From Ostreococcus lucimarinus CCE9901 (lineage: Eukaryota > Chlorophyta > Mamiellophyceae > Mamiellales > Bathycoccaceae), in contig NC_009365.1 of the NCBI RefSeq assembly GCF_000092065.1, positions 124,001 to 188,000 on the forward strand: a DNA stretch of 64,000 bases, written 5' to 3'. Within the stretch, counting starts at the first letter, position 1; the number at the start of each line of letters is the position of its first letter. The notes beneath the pieces were generated by a model. That model worked only from the letters and a program-made list of their open reading frames with translations. It had not been told where the DNA came from and did not search any database. Of the stretch, positions 11,601 through 18,148 are shown piece after piece. The translations under genes and the position numbers were made by a program.

Positions 11601-12278
11601 GTCGTCGGTCACGCGTGCACGCCGTGTCCGCCAGGTCATGAACACCCGGCCGGCGACGACGCCACCGGTGGTGATACGCAATGCAGCGCCGTGTCGTGCG
11701 GGCCCAACATGCACGTCCAAAACCACGTGTGCACGGCGTGCCCGGCCGGGACGTGGAACGATGAAGGCGATGACGCTTCCGGTGCGAACACGCAGTGCGA
11801 TCCGGTCATCTGTGAAGTGCACATGCGAGTGCACGATCACGCGTGCGTTGCGTGTGCGCCTGGCAAGGAGAACGAAGCCGGCGACGACGCCTCGCAAGGT
11901 AACACCGAGTGCGACGCCGTCATTTGCGAGCCGAATCATCACGTGGCGGGCAATGTGTGCACGGCGTGTCCCGCCGGTCACGCGCACGCCGGCGGCGACG
12001 TGCAGCACGGCCCTGATACGTCGTGCGACGAAGTGCTTTGCCACACGAACGAGCGCGTTCAAGACCACCAGTGCGTGGCGTGTCCTCCGGGCTCGACGAA
12101 CGCCGCCGGCGACGGCGTGGCAAGCGGCAATACGCAGTGCGACAGCACTATTTGCGGGGCGAACAGGTACGTATCAAACCATGTGTGCGTGCTTTGCCCT
12201 TACCAACACTATCGCGCCGCCGGCGACGACGCCACCGGTCCCGACACGGCATGTATACGATATTACGGTCTCGGATAG
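2610..12278 (+). CDS. Giant cysteine-rich repeat protein, type II membrane anchor, 76 x 38-residue units
   Basis: An intronless reading frame of 3,222 residues. Residues 1-58 are charged and probably cytosolic. Residues about 59-78 form one hydrophobic segment with no obvious cleavage site, so a type II signal anchor is likely. Residues about 95-326 form a unique ectodomain with several Cys that matches no family I can name. Residues 327-3214 are 76 tandem 38-residue units with the pattern C-x4-C-x10-C-x2-C-x18, each carrying HV..H.C, then CPPG or CPAG, then an acidic GDDAS-type loop; eight residues follow. The CxxCPxG spacing resembles GCC2/GCC3 (ephrin-receptor-like) or TNFR-type Cys-rich modules, but I cannot assign a family. 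The start was chosen because it is the first in-frame ATG outside the antisense ADAT1 gene. A surface or adhesion role is inference. Confidence 0.85.
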   Translation: MTRVERVALLGRARDVEDGTLGAGGAFFGTNTARDGDGDDDGARERARERGGARRGRGTIAVGAMCVAIGVAIGSVTTSTREGGRTTGDVASVGANAPSGATSRAARGAEEANLGDATSLAIASVPADSWMSFSTGKVRKRKYPDSFYYVVAPEADEEVGYLGAPSDWPTGDRVTVDLHTGCSPIDALPFQRPGFDFDTVQARFVSKKLSMEFMFEDSQPMTKVGCGHFRATVELSKGWEFGFYLHANGDDSDENTMLDIGCETAVPGANNTKCPDFASPAMLATSECTDKFVCNHGLYTFWNRRYDGEQTSFLWGACGSECPHQDCGHMYCAANERVQNQACASCPPGTTNDAGDKNVGADTQCDPVICGAHMRVQDHNCVQCVAGKENEAGDDASQSNTECDAVICEPNHHVAGNVCTACPAGHAHAGGDVQHGPDTSCDEVLCHTNERVLGHQCVACPPGSTNAAGDGAASGDTQCDHTICPANMHVVGHVCTPCPPGMNHPGGDDAFFGDTSCSAILCQSNQRVLGHACVSCPPGTTNDADDDASGGDTQCDPVICGAHMRVQDHNCVQCVAGKENEAGDDASQSNTECDAVICEPNHHVAGNVCTACPAGHAHAGGDVQHGPDTSCDEVLCHTNERVLGHQCVACPPGSTNAAGDGAASGDTQCDHTICPANTHVVGHVCTPCPPGMNHPGGDDAFFGDTSCSAILCQSNQRVLGHACVSCPPGTTNDADDDASGGDTQCDPVICGAHMRVQDHNCVQCVAGKENEAGDDASQSNTECDAVICEPNHHVAGNVCTACPAGHAHAGGDVQHGPDTSCDEVLCHTNERVLGHQCVACPPGSTNAAGDGAASGDTQCDHTICPANTHVVGHVCTPCAPGRDHPGGDDATLGDTSCSAIMCGPNQHVVSHACTVCPAGMVNDANDDASGGDTHCDPILCPSNQRVQGHTCVQCAPGKTNAPNDDASRGDTECDITYCAANQRVQGHQCVACAPGTTNDAGDDASQVDTQCAPIICGAHMRVQSHACVQCVPGRENLAGDDASGQDTPCDEIVCEENHKVVSHQCVACPAGKIHTAGDVASGPDTSCDAVTCSTNERVQGHQCVACPAGTTNDGGDDASGGDTQCDPVICPAQTHVQNHVCEVCPPGHAHPGGDDASQGDTQCDAVMCGANYHVQDHHCVPCPTGKDNQANDNAAGADTECDIIYCAANQRVQNNVCTACPPGTINAGGDNAFDHDTTCDTVYCGVNQHVFENECVPCPAGMVNPSGDDATGPRTFCEPIICGAHMHVQNHQCVQCAPGDENLAGDSAAQHDTTCDEVTCSANEHVVSHQCTACPAGHAHAGGDVQHGPDTSCDEVLCHTNERVQGHQCVACPPGSTNAAGDGAASGDTQCDHTICPANTHVVGHVCTPCAPGYERLAGDDATGGDTQCSAVLCGANMHVQNNLCAACPAGTTNAAGDDASRGNSECDHTICEAHMRVQSHQCVACMDGKENLAGDDAAGGDTQCDEVICAADHHVLNHQCVSCPYGHAHAGGDVQHGPDTSCDEVLCHTNERVLGHQCVACPPGSTNAAGDGAASGDTQCDHTICPANTHVVGHVCTPCAPGREHPAGDDATGGDTQCSAVMCGSNMHVQNHVCTACPAGTTNAAGDDASGANTQCDPILCGANQHVLNHQCMQCPPGTLNDASDSAAGGNTQCDAVQCGCNQRVQGHQCVTCAPGTTNDAGDDASQGDTQCDPTICGAHMRVQDHACVACVDGRENLAGDDASQGNTQCDEIVCEENHKVVSHQCVACPAGKIHTAGDIASGPDTSCDAVTCSTNERVQGHQCVACPAGTTNDGGDDASGGDTQCDITRCTAHMHVQNHVCVQCPAGKENVAGDDASGGNTECDVVRCGANQHVVDHVCTACPAGTTNDEGDDASGANTQCDPVICELHMRVQNHQCVACAPGKENLAGDDASQGNTECDAVICSANEHVVSHQCTACPAGHAHAGGDVQHGPDTSCDEVLCHTNERVLGHQCVACPPGSTNAAGDGAASGDTQCDHTICPANTHVVGHACTPCPPGHEHPAGDDATGGDTQCSAVSCGPNMHVQNHACTACPAGTTNAAGDDASGANTQCDATICAHNKHVVNHECVPCPDGHEHPGVADASGSDTSCDVTLCGANQHVVNHQCMQCPPGTLNDASDSAAGGNTQCDTVQCGVNQRVQGHQCVTCAPGTTNDAGDDASQGDTQCDPTICGAHMRVQDHACVACVDGRENLAGDDASQGNTQCDEIVCEENHKVVSHQCVACPAGKIHTAGDIASGPDTSCDAVTCSTNERVQGHQCVACPAGTTNDGGDDASGGDTQCDITRCTAHMHVQNHVCVQCPAGKENVAGDDASGGNTECDVVRCGANQHVVDHVCTACPAGTTNDEGDDASGANTQCDPVICELHMRVQNHQCVACAPGKENEAGDDASQGNTECDAVICSANEHVVSHQCTACPAGHAHAGGDVQHGPDTSCDEVLCHTNERVLGHQCVACPPGSTNAAGDGAASGDTQCDHTICPANTHVVGHACTPCPPGHEHPAGDDATGGDTQCSAVMCGSNMHVQNHVCTACPAGTTNAAGDDASGANTQCDVTLCGANQHVVNHQCMQCPPGTLNDASDSAAGGNTQCDAVQCGCNQRVQGHQCVTCAPGTTNDAGDDASQGDTQCDPTICGAHMRVQDHACVACVDGRENLAGDDASQGNTQCDEIVCEENHKVVSHQCVACPAGKIHTAGDIASGPDTSCDAVTCSTNERVQGHQCVACPAGTTNDGGDDASGGDTQCDITRCTAHMHVQNHVCVQCPAGKENVAGDDASGGNTECDVVRCGANQHVVDHVCTACPAGTTNDEGDDASGANTQCDPVICELHMRVQNHQCVACAPGKENEAGDDASQGNTECDAVICSANEHVVSHQCTACPAGHAHAGGDVQHGPDTSCDEVLCHTNERVLGHQCVACPPGSTNAAGDGAASGDTQCDHTICPANTHVVGHACTPCPPGHEHPAGDDATGGDTQCSAVSCGPNMHVQNHVCTACPAGTWNDEGDDASGANTQCDPVICEVHMRVHDHACVACAPGKENEAGDDASQGNTECDAVICEPNHHVAGNVCTACPAGHAHAGGDVQHGPDTSCDEVLCHTNERVQDHQCVACPPGSTNAAGDGVASGNTQCDSTICGANRYVSNHVCVLCPYQHYRAAGDDATGPDTACIRYYGLG
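3702..4841 (+). repeat. Higher-order repeat: two 570-bp blocks (5 units each)
   Basis: The five-unit block at 3702-4271 recurs at 4272-4841 almost base for base; one visible difference is ATG versus ACG in the 'PAN(M/T)HV' unit near 4069 and 4639. A third, partial copy starts at 4842 and diverges after about 5240. Near identity at the DNA level, including synonymous sites, indicates recent duplication or gene conversion. Confidence 0.9.
7581..11798 (+). repeat. Higher-order repeat: three 12-13-unit blocks
   Basis: Blocks begin at 7581 (13 units, 1,482 bp), 9063 (12 units, 1,368 bp) and 10431 (12 units, 1,368 bp). Unit order is the same in each. The first block has one extra unit (CDATICAHNKHVVNHEC, near 8949-9062) that the others lack. 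Long stretches are identical between copies, so the protein has grown by multi-unit duplications that preserve the 114-bp register. Confidence 0.9.
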
Positions 12279-12314
12279 ATGTTTAATTTTTAATAATACG
12301 TCCTAATAATCGAC

Positions 12315-12372
<58 letters not shown>

Positions 12373-12407
12373 GGCGCGCATCAAAACGCGACGCTCGAGT
12401 CGACGCG

Positions 12408-12911
12408 ATGCGCGCGTCCGCGCGCGTCGCGAGCGCGCGCGCGGTCGTGAAGCGCGAGCGCGACGCGCGATCGACGCGCGCGCGCGCGTTCGTGCCGCCC
12501 ATCGTCCCGAATCCGCGCCAGGGCGACGACGACGCGAATGCTGACGCGGCACCGACGCTGCCGAACATCGAACGCGCGCTGGCGCCGCACGGATGGGCGA
12601 TCGGCGCCGAGCGAGGGTACGACGACACGCCGCACGCGTTCAAGATATTCAAAGTGCGCGATGGGCATCACACGCTGGAACAGCTGCAAGAGGCGCTGTA
12701 CGTGAGCGACGAACGAGGGTGTCGGATACGACGCGAGACGCAGTCGTTGTTTTACATGTGCTGCGATGGCGTGCGGTGTCGGTTGAACGAGGGGAAGAAA
12801 GAGATCGTGGTGGAGATGCCGTGTGATTTGGACAGCGTGGGAGCGTACGTGGCGAAGGCCAAGGTGATTGAGGACATCATTAAGAGTTCTCAAAAGAAGA
12901 GGGCTTCGTGA
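12408..12911 (+). CDS. Conserved-looking small protein, unknown function
   Basis: A 167-residue protein that I do not recognise. The first 35 residues are Arg/Ala-rich and could be a mitochondrial or plastid targeting peptide. The remainder, from about residue 50, looks like a compact folded domain (PHGWAIG..., HAFKIFKVRDG, LFYMCCDGVRCRL) and ends in a Lys-rich tail. Codon use is less GC-saturated than in shadow frames, which supports a real gene. It follows the giant gene by 129 bp on the same strand and converges on BRCA2. Confidence 0.6.
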   Translation: MRASARVASARAVVKRERDARSTRARAFVPPIVPNPRQGDDDANADAAPTLPNIERALAPHGWAIGAERGYDDTPHAFKIFKVRDGHHTLEQLQEALYVSDERGCRIRRETQSLFYMCCDGVRCRLNEGKKEIVVEMPCDLDSVGAYVAKAKVIEDIIKSSQKKRAS

Positions 12912-12970
12912 GCGGGCGGCGAGGTTGTAAAACATTCAACATTTTTCTAAAATATGCGTGGTGGCTAATC

Positions 12971-13020
12971 GATCGTTCGTTCTTTCGTTCTTTCGTTCGT
13001 TTTCTCGTTCGTCCGTCCGT
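12971..13020. repeat. TTCG/TTTC-rich simple repeat
   Basis: A pyrimidine-rich run of TTCG and CTTT units fills the space between the two convergent 3' ends (unknown gene and BRCA2). It is probably 3'-untranslated sequence. Similar CGAA/TTCG runs occur at about 25905-25925 and 40457-40477, also outside coding sequence. Confidence 0.7.
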
Positions 13021-13036
13021 TTTTGTTACTAGGTGA

Positions 13037-16000
13037 TCAACGACTCGCGCTTCCTCGGCTAGAACGCCGCGGCGTTCGGCGGGGCGTCGGGGTTGGCACG
13101 ACGACGGGCGCTTTGCTCGCGCTTCGCGTGAGACGAACGGCCTCGTCGGCGAGCGATTGCGCGTTCTCATCGTTCCAATCGTCGTCCATGCTCAATCTGG
13201 GCGGATCGTATTGCGACGCGGGTTCTTGCGAAGCGTGAACCTCGTCCCATGGCATCTCGTCCACCAAAGACTCGGCGTTTTCGGGCACGCCCGTGAGTGC
13301 TCTCGCGCGCGACTTCAACGACGCGATGATCGAGCGCGATCGATCGTCTCGCGAGCCACAAAATCGCTCCAAATCGCGCGACGCAACCGAAATGCGATGG
13401 ATGCCTGGCGTTTGCGCCGCTAACGTCACCGAAACATTTTCGATCGGCACGCGCGCGACGTAGACGCCGTTGTCCGCGTCGTAATGTTGGAACTCCAAAT
13501 TTCGCAAAACGAGCGGCGGTCCACACTCGTGCCGCGCTTCGGTGAATAACTTCGTGGATGGCATCCAATCATCCGCCTTGACAAAGCTGTCATCGTCGTA
13601 TCCAGTAATCTCTACCGCCAAAAGGTGCGGACGCGCCGCGTTCGGAGTCGTCGAATCGAGGACGGATGAATCAAAGCAAAATATCCATTGCGACAGTCGA
13701 CCGCGTTGTGTCGATCGTGGAGGCCCGCAGTGTAAAGTACACGCCACGGCGTCGAATTCTTTGCGCACTAGACCCGATCGCGACAAGTCAGCCAAATCCA
13801 CGGCTGCGCGCACGCTCAAGCAGCGCCATTCATGCTCGCTGTGCTCGAGTTTTTGCGCGGCAATATCTTCCTGCGGGATCGGGGTCCAACGCGTGTAGCG
13901 CGTGGTGGATAAACTTAACTCGCCCTCGATAAACGCGTTCGCGCGTGGTTTGATTGCCGTCACCGCAAACGACTGTCCTGGCTGCGCCGCATCGACGAGT
14001 GCTTCGTCCGCGTCCCAAATCGTAAGAATCGCACTCGTCGATCCGCGGGTGATCGGCCCTCGATATGATTCGTGCTTTGACGACGGCATGAAGCCGACAA
14101 CGTTCAGACGAAGAACCGCGCTCGTACGACGATCGTATAGATTCTTCTCTTGAAGCGCCTCGCGAATCGCTCGCTCTTGATCGACTTCGCTGCCCCAACC
14201 TCCGATGCGATTGTGCATTGCGTCTTGCAACTCGTGCAAGACGCTGTCACGAGCGCGCTGCCATTCAGCATGCGCTCGACGCTCAGCGATTTCGCAACGC
14301 AATACGTTCTTGTCTGCATCCCTACGTTCTTGATGCATCATGGGATACGCGTGTCGGACATGAATCAACATACGCGGCACGACGCCGCCGTCGGGCACCA
14401 CTGAACGCAGGGGTATCGTGAGATTGTACGTGACGCGTCCCAAAGCCGCATCCCACGGCGCGAGCCGCGCGCCGTTCACGTGCAGGCATACGTACGCCAT
14501 CTCTGCATCGTCCGACAGTGGTGACACCGCATCCGTGACACCTCGTAGCTCGGCACCGACAACAAATATTTTGTACCCGACGCGCAAGCGTCCTTCGCGC
14601 ACCGCTCGCGTAAGCTTCGCGTCCAGCCGCGCGCGAACGCTATACCATCCATCCGAAATTTCGATTTCTGACATCGTAGGTACATTACCGATACCGGAAG
14701 CGGTCGTCATCGATCGAATCGCGCTCACGACGTACACTGCCGGCGCGCCTGGGTTTTCATCCTTTTCTAAAATCCTCCTCACGTGCGGTCGCTCCGCGCG
14801 GTTAATTTCGCGTTCATACTTGTACAACATGCGCTGCAGCACGGCGGATTCGCTCAAGACGCCGAAAGCATACTTTTCTGGAAACGCTCGCGCCATGCAT
14901 GCTTGTGTCCACACGATCCACTTGTACGCATTCGCCACCCACTCGTTCGTCAGAGACGCGTCGCTCGCGCCGGCTTTAATCATCAACTCGCGCATCTCTC
15001 GCCAACCAACCAGGCCGCGTTCGACGCTTGGCAAGCGCAATGACTTCGCGGTATCGGCGTTGAGCGTCGCGACGCACGTGTCGACGAACGCTGGGCGAAC
15101 TTGAAACGGGAGCAAATTATTGAAGAATGTGCAGAGCGGCGCTCTCATGCCCATGCGAACGCGCGCGGCGAATAAGTCGTGCACGGCAACACCCACGGAC
15201 GCACCAGTGCCATCGTGGCGCGATCTCTTCGCTTGTCGCGGTGCACTCGCCGCCGTTCGCGCGCCGAGTATTGACATCGGCGGCGTGAAAGCCGTCGTGC
15301 TCTTCATCGGCGGCGTGAACCCGGGCGCCTTCGATGGCGCCTTGCGAACCGCCGGGAGCGACTTCGGCGTCTTGAACGACGGCTGCGGGAACGCCGCACG
15401 CACTGGCGTGTTTTCATTCCCGACTTCCGCGAGAAAAGCGCGCGACTTCTTCAACGCCGCCTCGCTCAGCTCTAAAGTCGCGCCCGCGGCGGTCTGGAAC
15501 ACCAAACCTCCGCCGCCGCTCGCCGCGGGCGGCGTTGCGGCGGCGGCGCTCGGTCGCTCTCGACCAGACGACGACGGGTCGTTTTCATCAACGTCCGCAA
15601 ACATCGCGCGCGCGCGTCGTTTTACGTCTTCAGACACCGCGATGCTCGCACCACCGCCGGTTTGAAAGACCAAGCCCTTGGGCGCCGCCGACGTAAACAC
15701 GCCCCCGCTCTCCGCTCTCGTCGTCGCCGGCGTCTCGATCGCGGCTCGAAACGTGAACGCGTCTTCGTACGCCTCGTCGTCGTCATCAAATCTAGGTTGC
15801 TCGTCGGTTCGAATCGCGCCGTTCGCGCGCGCGATGACGCTCTTCCCACTCGCCGTCGTGAGCGTCACCGAATCCGGCGCCGGCGCGTCTAAATTCGCGT
15901 ACGGCGTCGCCGATCCCGCCATGTGTCGTTGCATGATCACGAACGGGCTCTGCGCCATCGCCGTCGCTCGCGCGCTCGGTCCCGGCGCCGACGCCGGCGC

Positions 16001-16693
16001 CCGTCGCCGACTCACCGGCGTCACCGCGTCCGCGTCGTCGTCCTCGTCTCTCAAATACATGAACCCCTTCCCTCTCGCGCGCCGCGCCGCCGCCGCCGTC
16101 TCCGGCGTCGTCCGCTGCGTCTTCGGCCACGCCGGCGTGTGCGCGAACGGGTTCCCGCACCTCGCGAGCGCGCCCACGCTCACTCCCGGCGACGGCGCCG
16201 GCATCGCCCCGAGCCCACTGATCGACGGACTCTCCCTCGCGCCTCGCGCTTCGTCCGCGTCGTCCGCGTCGTCCGCGTCGTCCGCCGTCCTCACCGCCTC
16301 GTCGTCCCGCACCTCCGTCTCCGGCACCACTCGCCCCGACCGTTCCATCGAGTCTTTCGCGCCCCTTCTCGCGTCGCCGTCGCCCTTTTCGCGCGTCTTT
16401 TCCGCCTCGGCGTCTCGCGCGCGTTCGAACGCGTCGACAGCTCCCGCGCCGTTTGAATCTCTCCTCGAGTTCGTCGTCGCCGTCGTCGCCGCTCGCGCCC
16501 GCGCGACGTACGCCGCGCACGCGGGCTCATCGCCGTCGTCGAGCGCGCCGAGCGCGTCGCACAGCGGCGTCGCGCGCGTCGCGCGCGTCGCCGCATCGTC
16601 GTTCGGTCGCGCGTCGTTCGGTCGCGGCGCGCGCTCGACGTCCCAGCGCGCTTCGCTCGCGCGCGCGCGGCGCCGCGCGACGAGGCTCGGCAT
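13037..16693 (-). CDS. BRCA2: BRCA2-like homologous recombination mediator
   Basis: A 1,218-residue BRCA2 homologue that loads RAD51 on single-stranded DNA during homologous recombination. The first 270 residues are low-complexity and charged. BRC-type repeats follow: a good one near residues 397-424 (FQTAAGATLELSEAALKK, with FxxA), one near 341-365 (FQTGGGASIAVSE, FxxG) and a weak one near 275-292 (LTTASGKSVIAR, no Phe). From about residue 510 comes the helical domain, including GWREMRELMIKAG and the NEWVANAYKWIVW helix, then OB folds with the ISDGWYSVRA strand. The C-terminus ends in a basic PTPRRTPRRSSR segment. It is about one third the size of human BRCA2, as in other unicellular algae and plants. 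Its start is 82 bp from the divergent HugZ-like gene. Confidence 0.9.
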   Translation of the reverse strand: MPSLVARRRARASEARWDVERAPRPNDARPNDDAATRATRATPLCDALGALDDGDEPACAAYVARARAATTATTNSRRDSNGAGAVDAFERARDAEAEKTREKGDGDARRGAKDSMERSGRVVPETEVRDDEAVRTADDADDADDADEARGARESPSISGLGAMPAPSPGVSVGALARCGNPFAHTPAWPKTQRTTPETAAAARRARGKGFMYLRDEDDDADAVTPVSRRRAPASAPGPSARATAMAQSPFVIMQRHMAGSATPYANLDAPAPDSVTLTTASGKSVIARANGAIRTDEQPRFDDDDEAYEDAFTFRAAIETPATTRAESGGVFTSAAPKGLVFQTGGGASIAVSEDVKRRARAMFADVDENDPSSSGRERPSAAAATPPAASGGGGLVFQTAAGATLELSEAALKKSRAFLAEVGNENTPVRAAFPQPSFKTPKSLPAVRKAPSKAPGFTPPMKSTTAFTPPMSILGARTAASAPRQAKRSRHDGTGASVGVAVHDLFAARVRMGMRAPLCTFFNNLLPFQVRPAFVDTCVATLNADTAKSLRLPSVERGLVGWREMRELMIKAGASDASLTNEWVANAYKWIVWTQACMARAFPEKYAFGVLSESAVLQRMLYKYEREINRAERPHVRRILEKDENPGAPAVYVVSAIRSMTTASGIGNVPTMSEIEISDGWYSVRARLDAKLTRAVREGRLRVGYKIFVVGAELRGVTDAVSPLSDDAEMAYVCLHVNGARLAPWDAALGRVTYNLTIPLRSVVPDGGVVPRMLIHVRHAYPMMHQERRDADKNVLRCEIAERRAHAEWQRARDSVLHELQDAMHNRIGGWGSEVDQERAIREALQEKNLYDRRTSAVLRLNVVGFMPSSKHESYRGPITRGSTSAILTIWDADEALVDAAQPGQSFAVTAIKPRANAFIEGELSLSTTRYTRWTPIPQEDIAAQKLEHSEHEWRCLSVRAAVDLADLSRSGLVRKEFDAVACTLHCGPPRSTQRGRLSQWIFCFDSSVLDSTTPNAARPHLLAVEITGYDDDSFVKADDWMPSTKLFTEARHECGPPLVLRNLEFQHYDADNGVYVARVPIENVSVTLAAQTPGIHRISVASRDLERFCGSRDDRSRSIIASLKSRARALTGVPENAESLVDEMPWDEVHASQEPASQYDPPRLSMDDDWNDENAQSLADEAVRLTRSASKAPVVVPTPTPRRTPRRSSRGSASR

Positions 16694-16775
16694 CGCGCGT
16701 CGGCGGCCGCGCGCGCGCGCGGCGCGAGGCGCGCGCGACGGTGTGCGGCGTCACAGCGCGGTGCGCGCGGATTCG

Positions 16776-17684
16776 ATGCGCGCGACGCTCGCGCGAAGCC
16801 TCGTCGCGCGCGCGGCGCGCCGCGCGCCCGGACGCGCGCGGTCGCGACGCGCGATGTCGCGCGCGCGATCCGCGAGCGACGCGGGCGCGGAGGCGCTCGC
16901 GGAGGCGCTCGCGAGGCACGAATCGCGCGCGGCGCGATTGTCGTTCGCGGAGGAAGCGCGCGTGATTCTCGACACCAACGGCTGCGGCGCGCTGTCGACG
17001 CTGGGAAACCAACGCGCGGGCGTCTTGGCGGGGTTCCCGTGCGGGAGCGTCGCGGCGTACGCGAGCGATGAGGACGGGCTGCCGATCTTCGCGCTGAGCG
17101 CGCTGTCGCAGCACGCGCGAGACGCGAGGGAAAACGGAAAGGCGACGCTCACGGTGACGCGCGCGGAGTTCGAGGACGTGAGCGACGGGAGAGTGTCGAT
17201 GAGTGGAATCCTGACCGAGGTCGACGCGGGCGAGGCGACGGCGCGGGCGCGAGCGCGGTACCTGGCGCGGCACCCGGGGGCGTTTTGGGTCGATTTCGGC
17301 GACTTCGCGTGGTACAAGATGACCGAGGTCGTGGCGATTCGCATCGTCGGAGGGTTCGCGCGCGCGGGGAGCGTGACGGTGGAAGAGTACGCGAATGCGC
17401 GACCGGATCCGGTGGCGGCGTTTTCGGCGCCGGTGTGCGGACACATGAACGCCGACCACGGGGACTCGCTTCGCGACGTGGTGAAGCACTACGTCGGCGT
17501 GGACGTGGATTCGGTCGAGATGCGCTCGATCGACGCGCTCGGGATGAACTGTCGCGTCGTCAAGGATGGCGAAAAGTACGCGTGTCGCCTACCGTTCGAA
17601 AGCGCGGCGACTGGGCGCAAAGAAGTGAAGGATCAAATCGTATTGATGACGCGAAACGCCGCGGCGGCGGCGAACGCGCAGTAA
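16776..17684 (+). CDS. HugZ-like split-barrel protein with DUF2470 domain, probably plastidic
   Basis: A 302-residue protein of the pyridoxamine-5'-phosphate-oxidase-like split-barrel superfamily. Residues 1-50 are Arg/Ala-rich and resemble a transit peptide. Residues about 55-200 form the barrel, with the HPGAFWVDFGDFAW segment typical of plant HugZ-type proteins. Residues about 215-295 are a DUF2470 domain with CGHMNADHGDS (His223, His228). Relatives bind FMN or heme and act in heme degradation; the glutamyl-tRNA-reductase-binding protein of plants is a more distant member. I favour the HugZ-like branch from the WVDFGDF motif. The ATG at 16776 is the first in frame after the divergent BRCA2 start. 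Confidence 0.8.
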   Translation: MRATLARSLVARAARRAPGRARSRRAMSRARSASDAGAEALAEALARHESRAARLSFAEEARVILDTNGCGALSTLGNQRAGVLAGFPCGSVAAYASDEDGLPIFALSALSQHARDARENGKATLTVTRAEFEDVSDGRVSMSGILTEVDAGEATARARARYLARHPGAFWVDFGDFAWYKMTEVVAIRIVGGFARAGSVTVEEYANARPDPVAAFSAPVCGHMNADHGDSLRDVVKHYVGVDVDSVEMRSIDALGMNCRVVKDGEKYACRLPFESAATGRKEVKDQIVLMTRNAAAAANAQ

Positions 17685-17881
17685 AATCGACGTCCTCCGG
17701 CGGCGACGTCGAGCCTCGCGATCGACATCGACGCTCCATCACCGAAGCGACGCGCGTCACCACCTAATCTTTATGTTTATCGCGACACCGCGACGATTCG
17801 TTTCCATCCGCGCGCGCCTTCGCGCGTTCGCCCCGCGTCGCGTCGCCTCACACCGCGCCCTCCGCCGCGCCCTCGCGGTGC

Positions 17882-18148
17882 ATGCCCGTGTCGTTCGTGT
17901 ATCAAAAGTCGTCTCGATCCAAACCTCGCGCGGGCGCCGACGTCTGCGAGATCAAGTGCAAGAAGCTCAGCTGCGCGATACAAAAGTGCATCTCCAGACT
18001 GCCCGCCACGCGGTCGCGCACGAGCGCGTCCACGGTGAACTTTGACGCGTGCGCGCCGGCGATCGAGCGCTACGACGCGTGCTGCGCCGCGGCGAGGGCG
18101 GCGGAGGCGCGAGGACGCGATGACGACGACGCGAAGCGTCGCGAGTGA
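17882..18148 (+). CDS. CMC4: CMC4-like twin CX9C protein (mitochondrial intermembrane space)
   Basis: An 88-residue protein with twin CX9C motifs: Cys26-x9-Cys36 and Cys57-x9-Cys67, plus extra Cys22, Cys31 and Cys68. The CAIQKC and AIERYDACC segments match the p8/CMC4 pattern (CEIQKC...CC). Such proteins fold by Mia40-dependent oxidation in the intermembrane space. The Arg/Asp-rich tail beyond residue 75 is not part of the fold. Its last 29 bp overlap the start of the next gene on the same strand in a different frame. The family is known in human and yeast at about 70 residues. Confidence 0.75.
   Translation: MPVSFVYQKSSRSKPRAGADVCEIKCKKLSCAIQKCISRLPATRSRTSASTVNFDACAPAIERYDACCAAARAAEARGRDDDDAKRRE

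Larger units (their letters stand above)
3588..12251 (+). repeat. 76-copy, 114-bp tandem coding repeat
   Basis: Unit starts (the first Cys codon of each unit) at 3588, 3702, 4272, 4842, 7581, 9063 and 10431, and the Cys codon at 12252 that follows the last unit, all fall on a 114-bp grid. The span of 8,664 bp is exactly 76 x 114, and every unit I counted by hand is 38 codons. The array therefore shows no net insertion or deletion. Conserved codons include the four Cys and the GD(D/G)A loop. Confidence 0.95.

Noticed and set aside
3588-12251. CRISPR array
   Set aside because: Units are contiguous 114-bp coding modules in one open frame, with no spacers.
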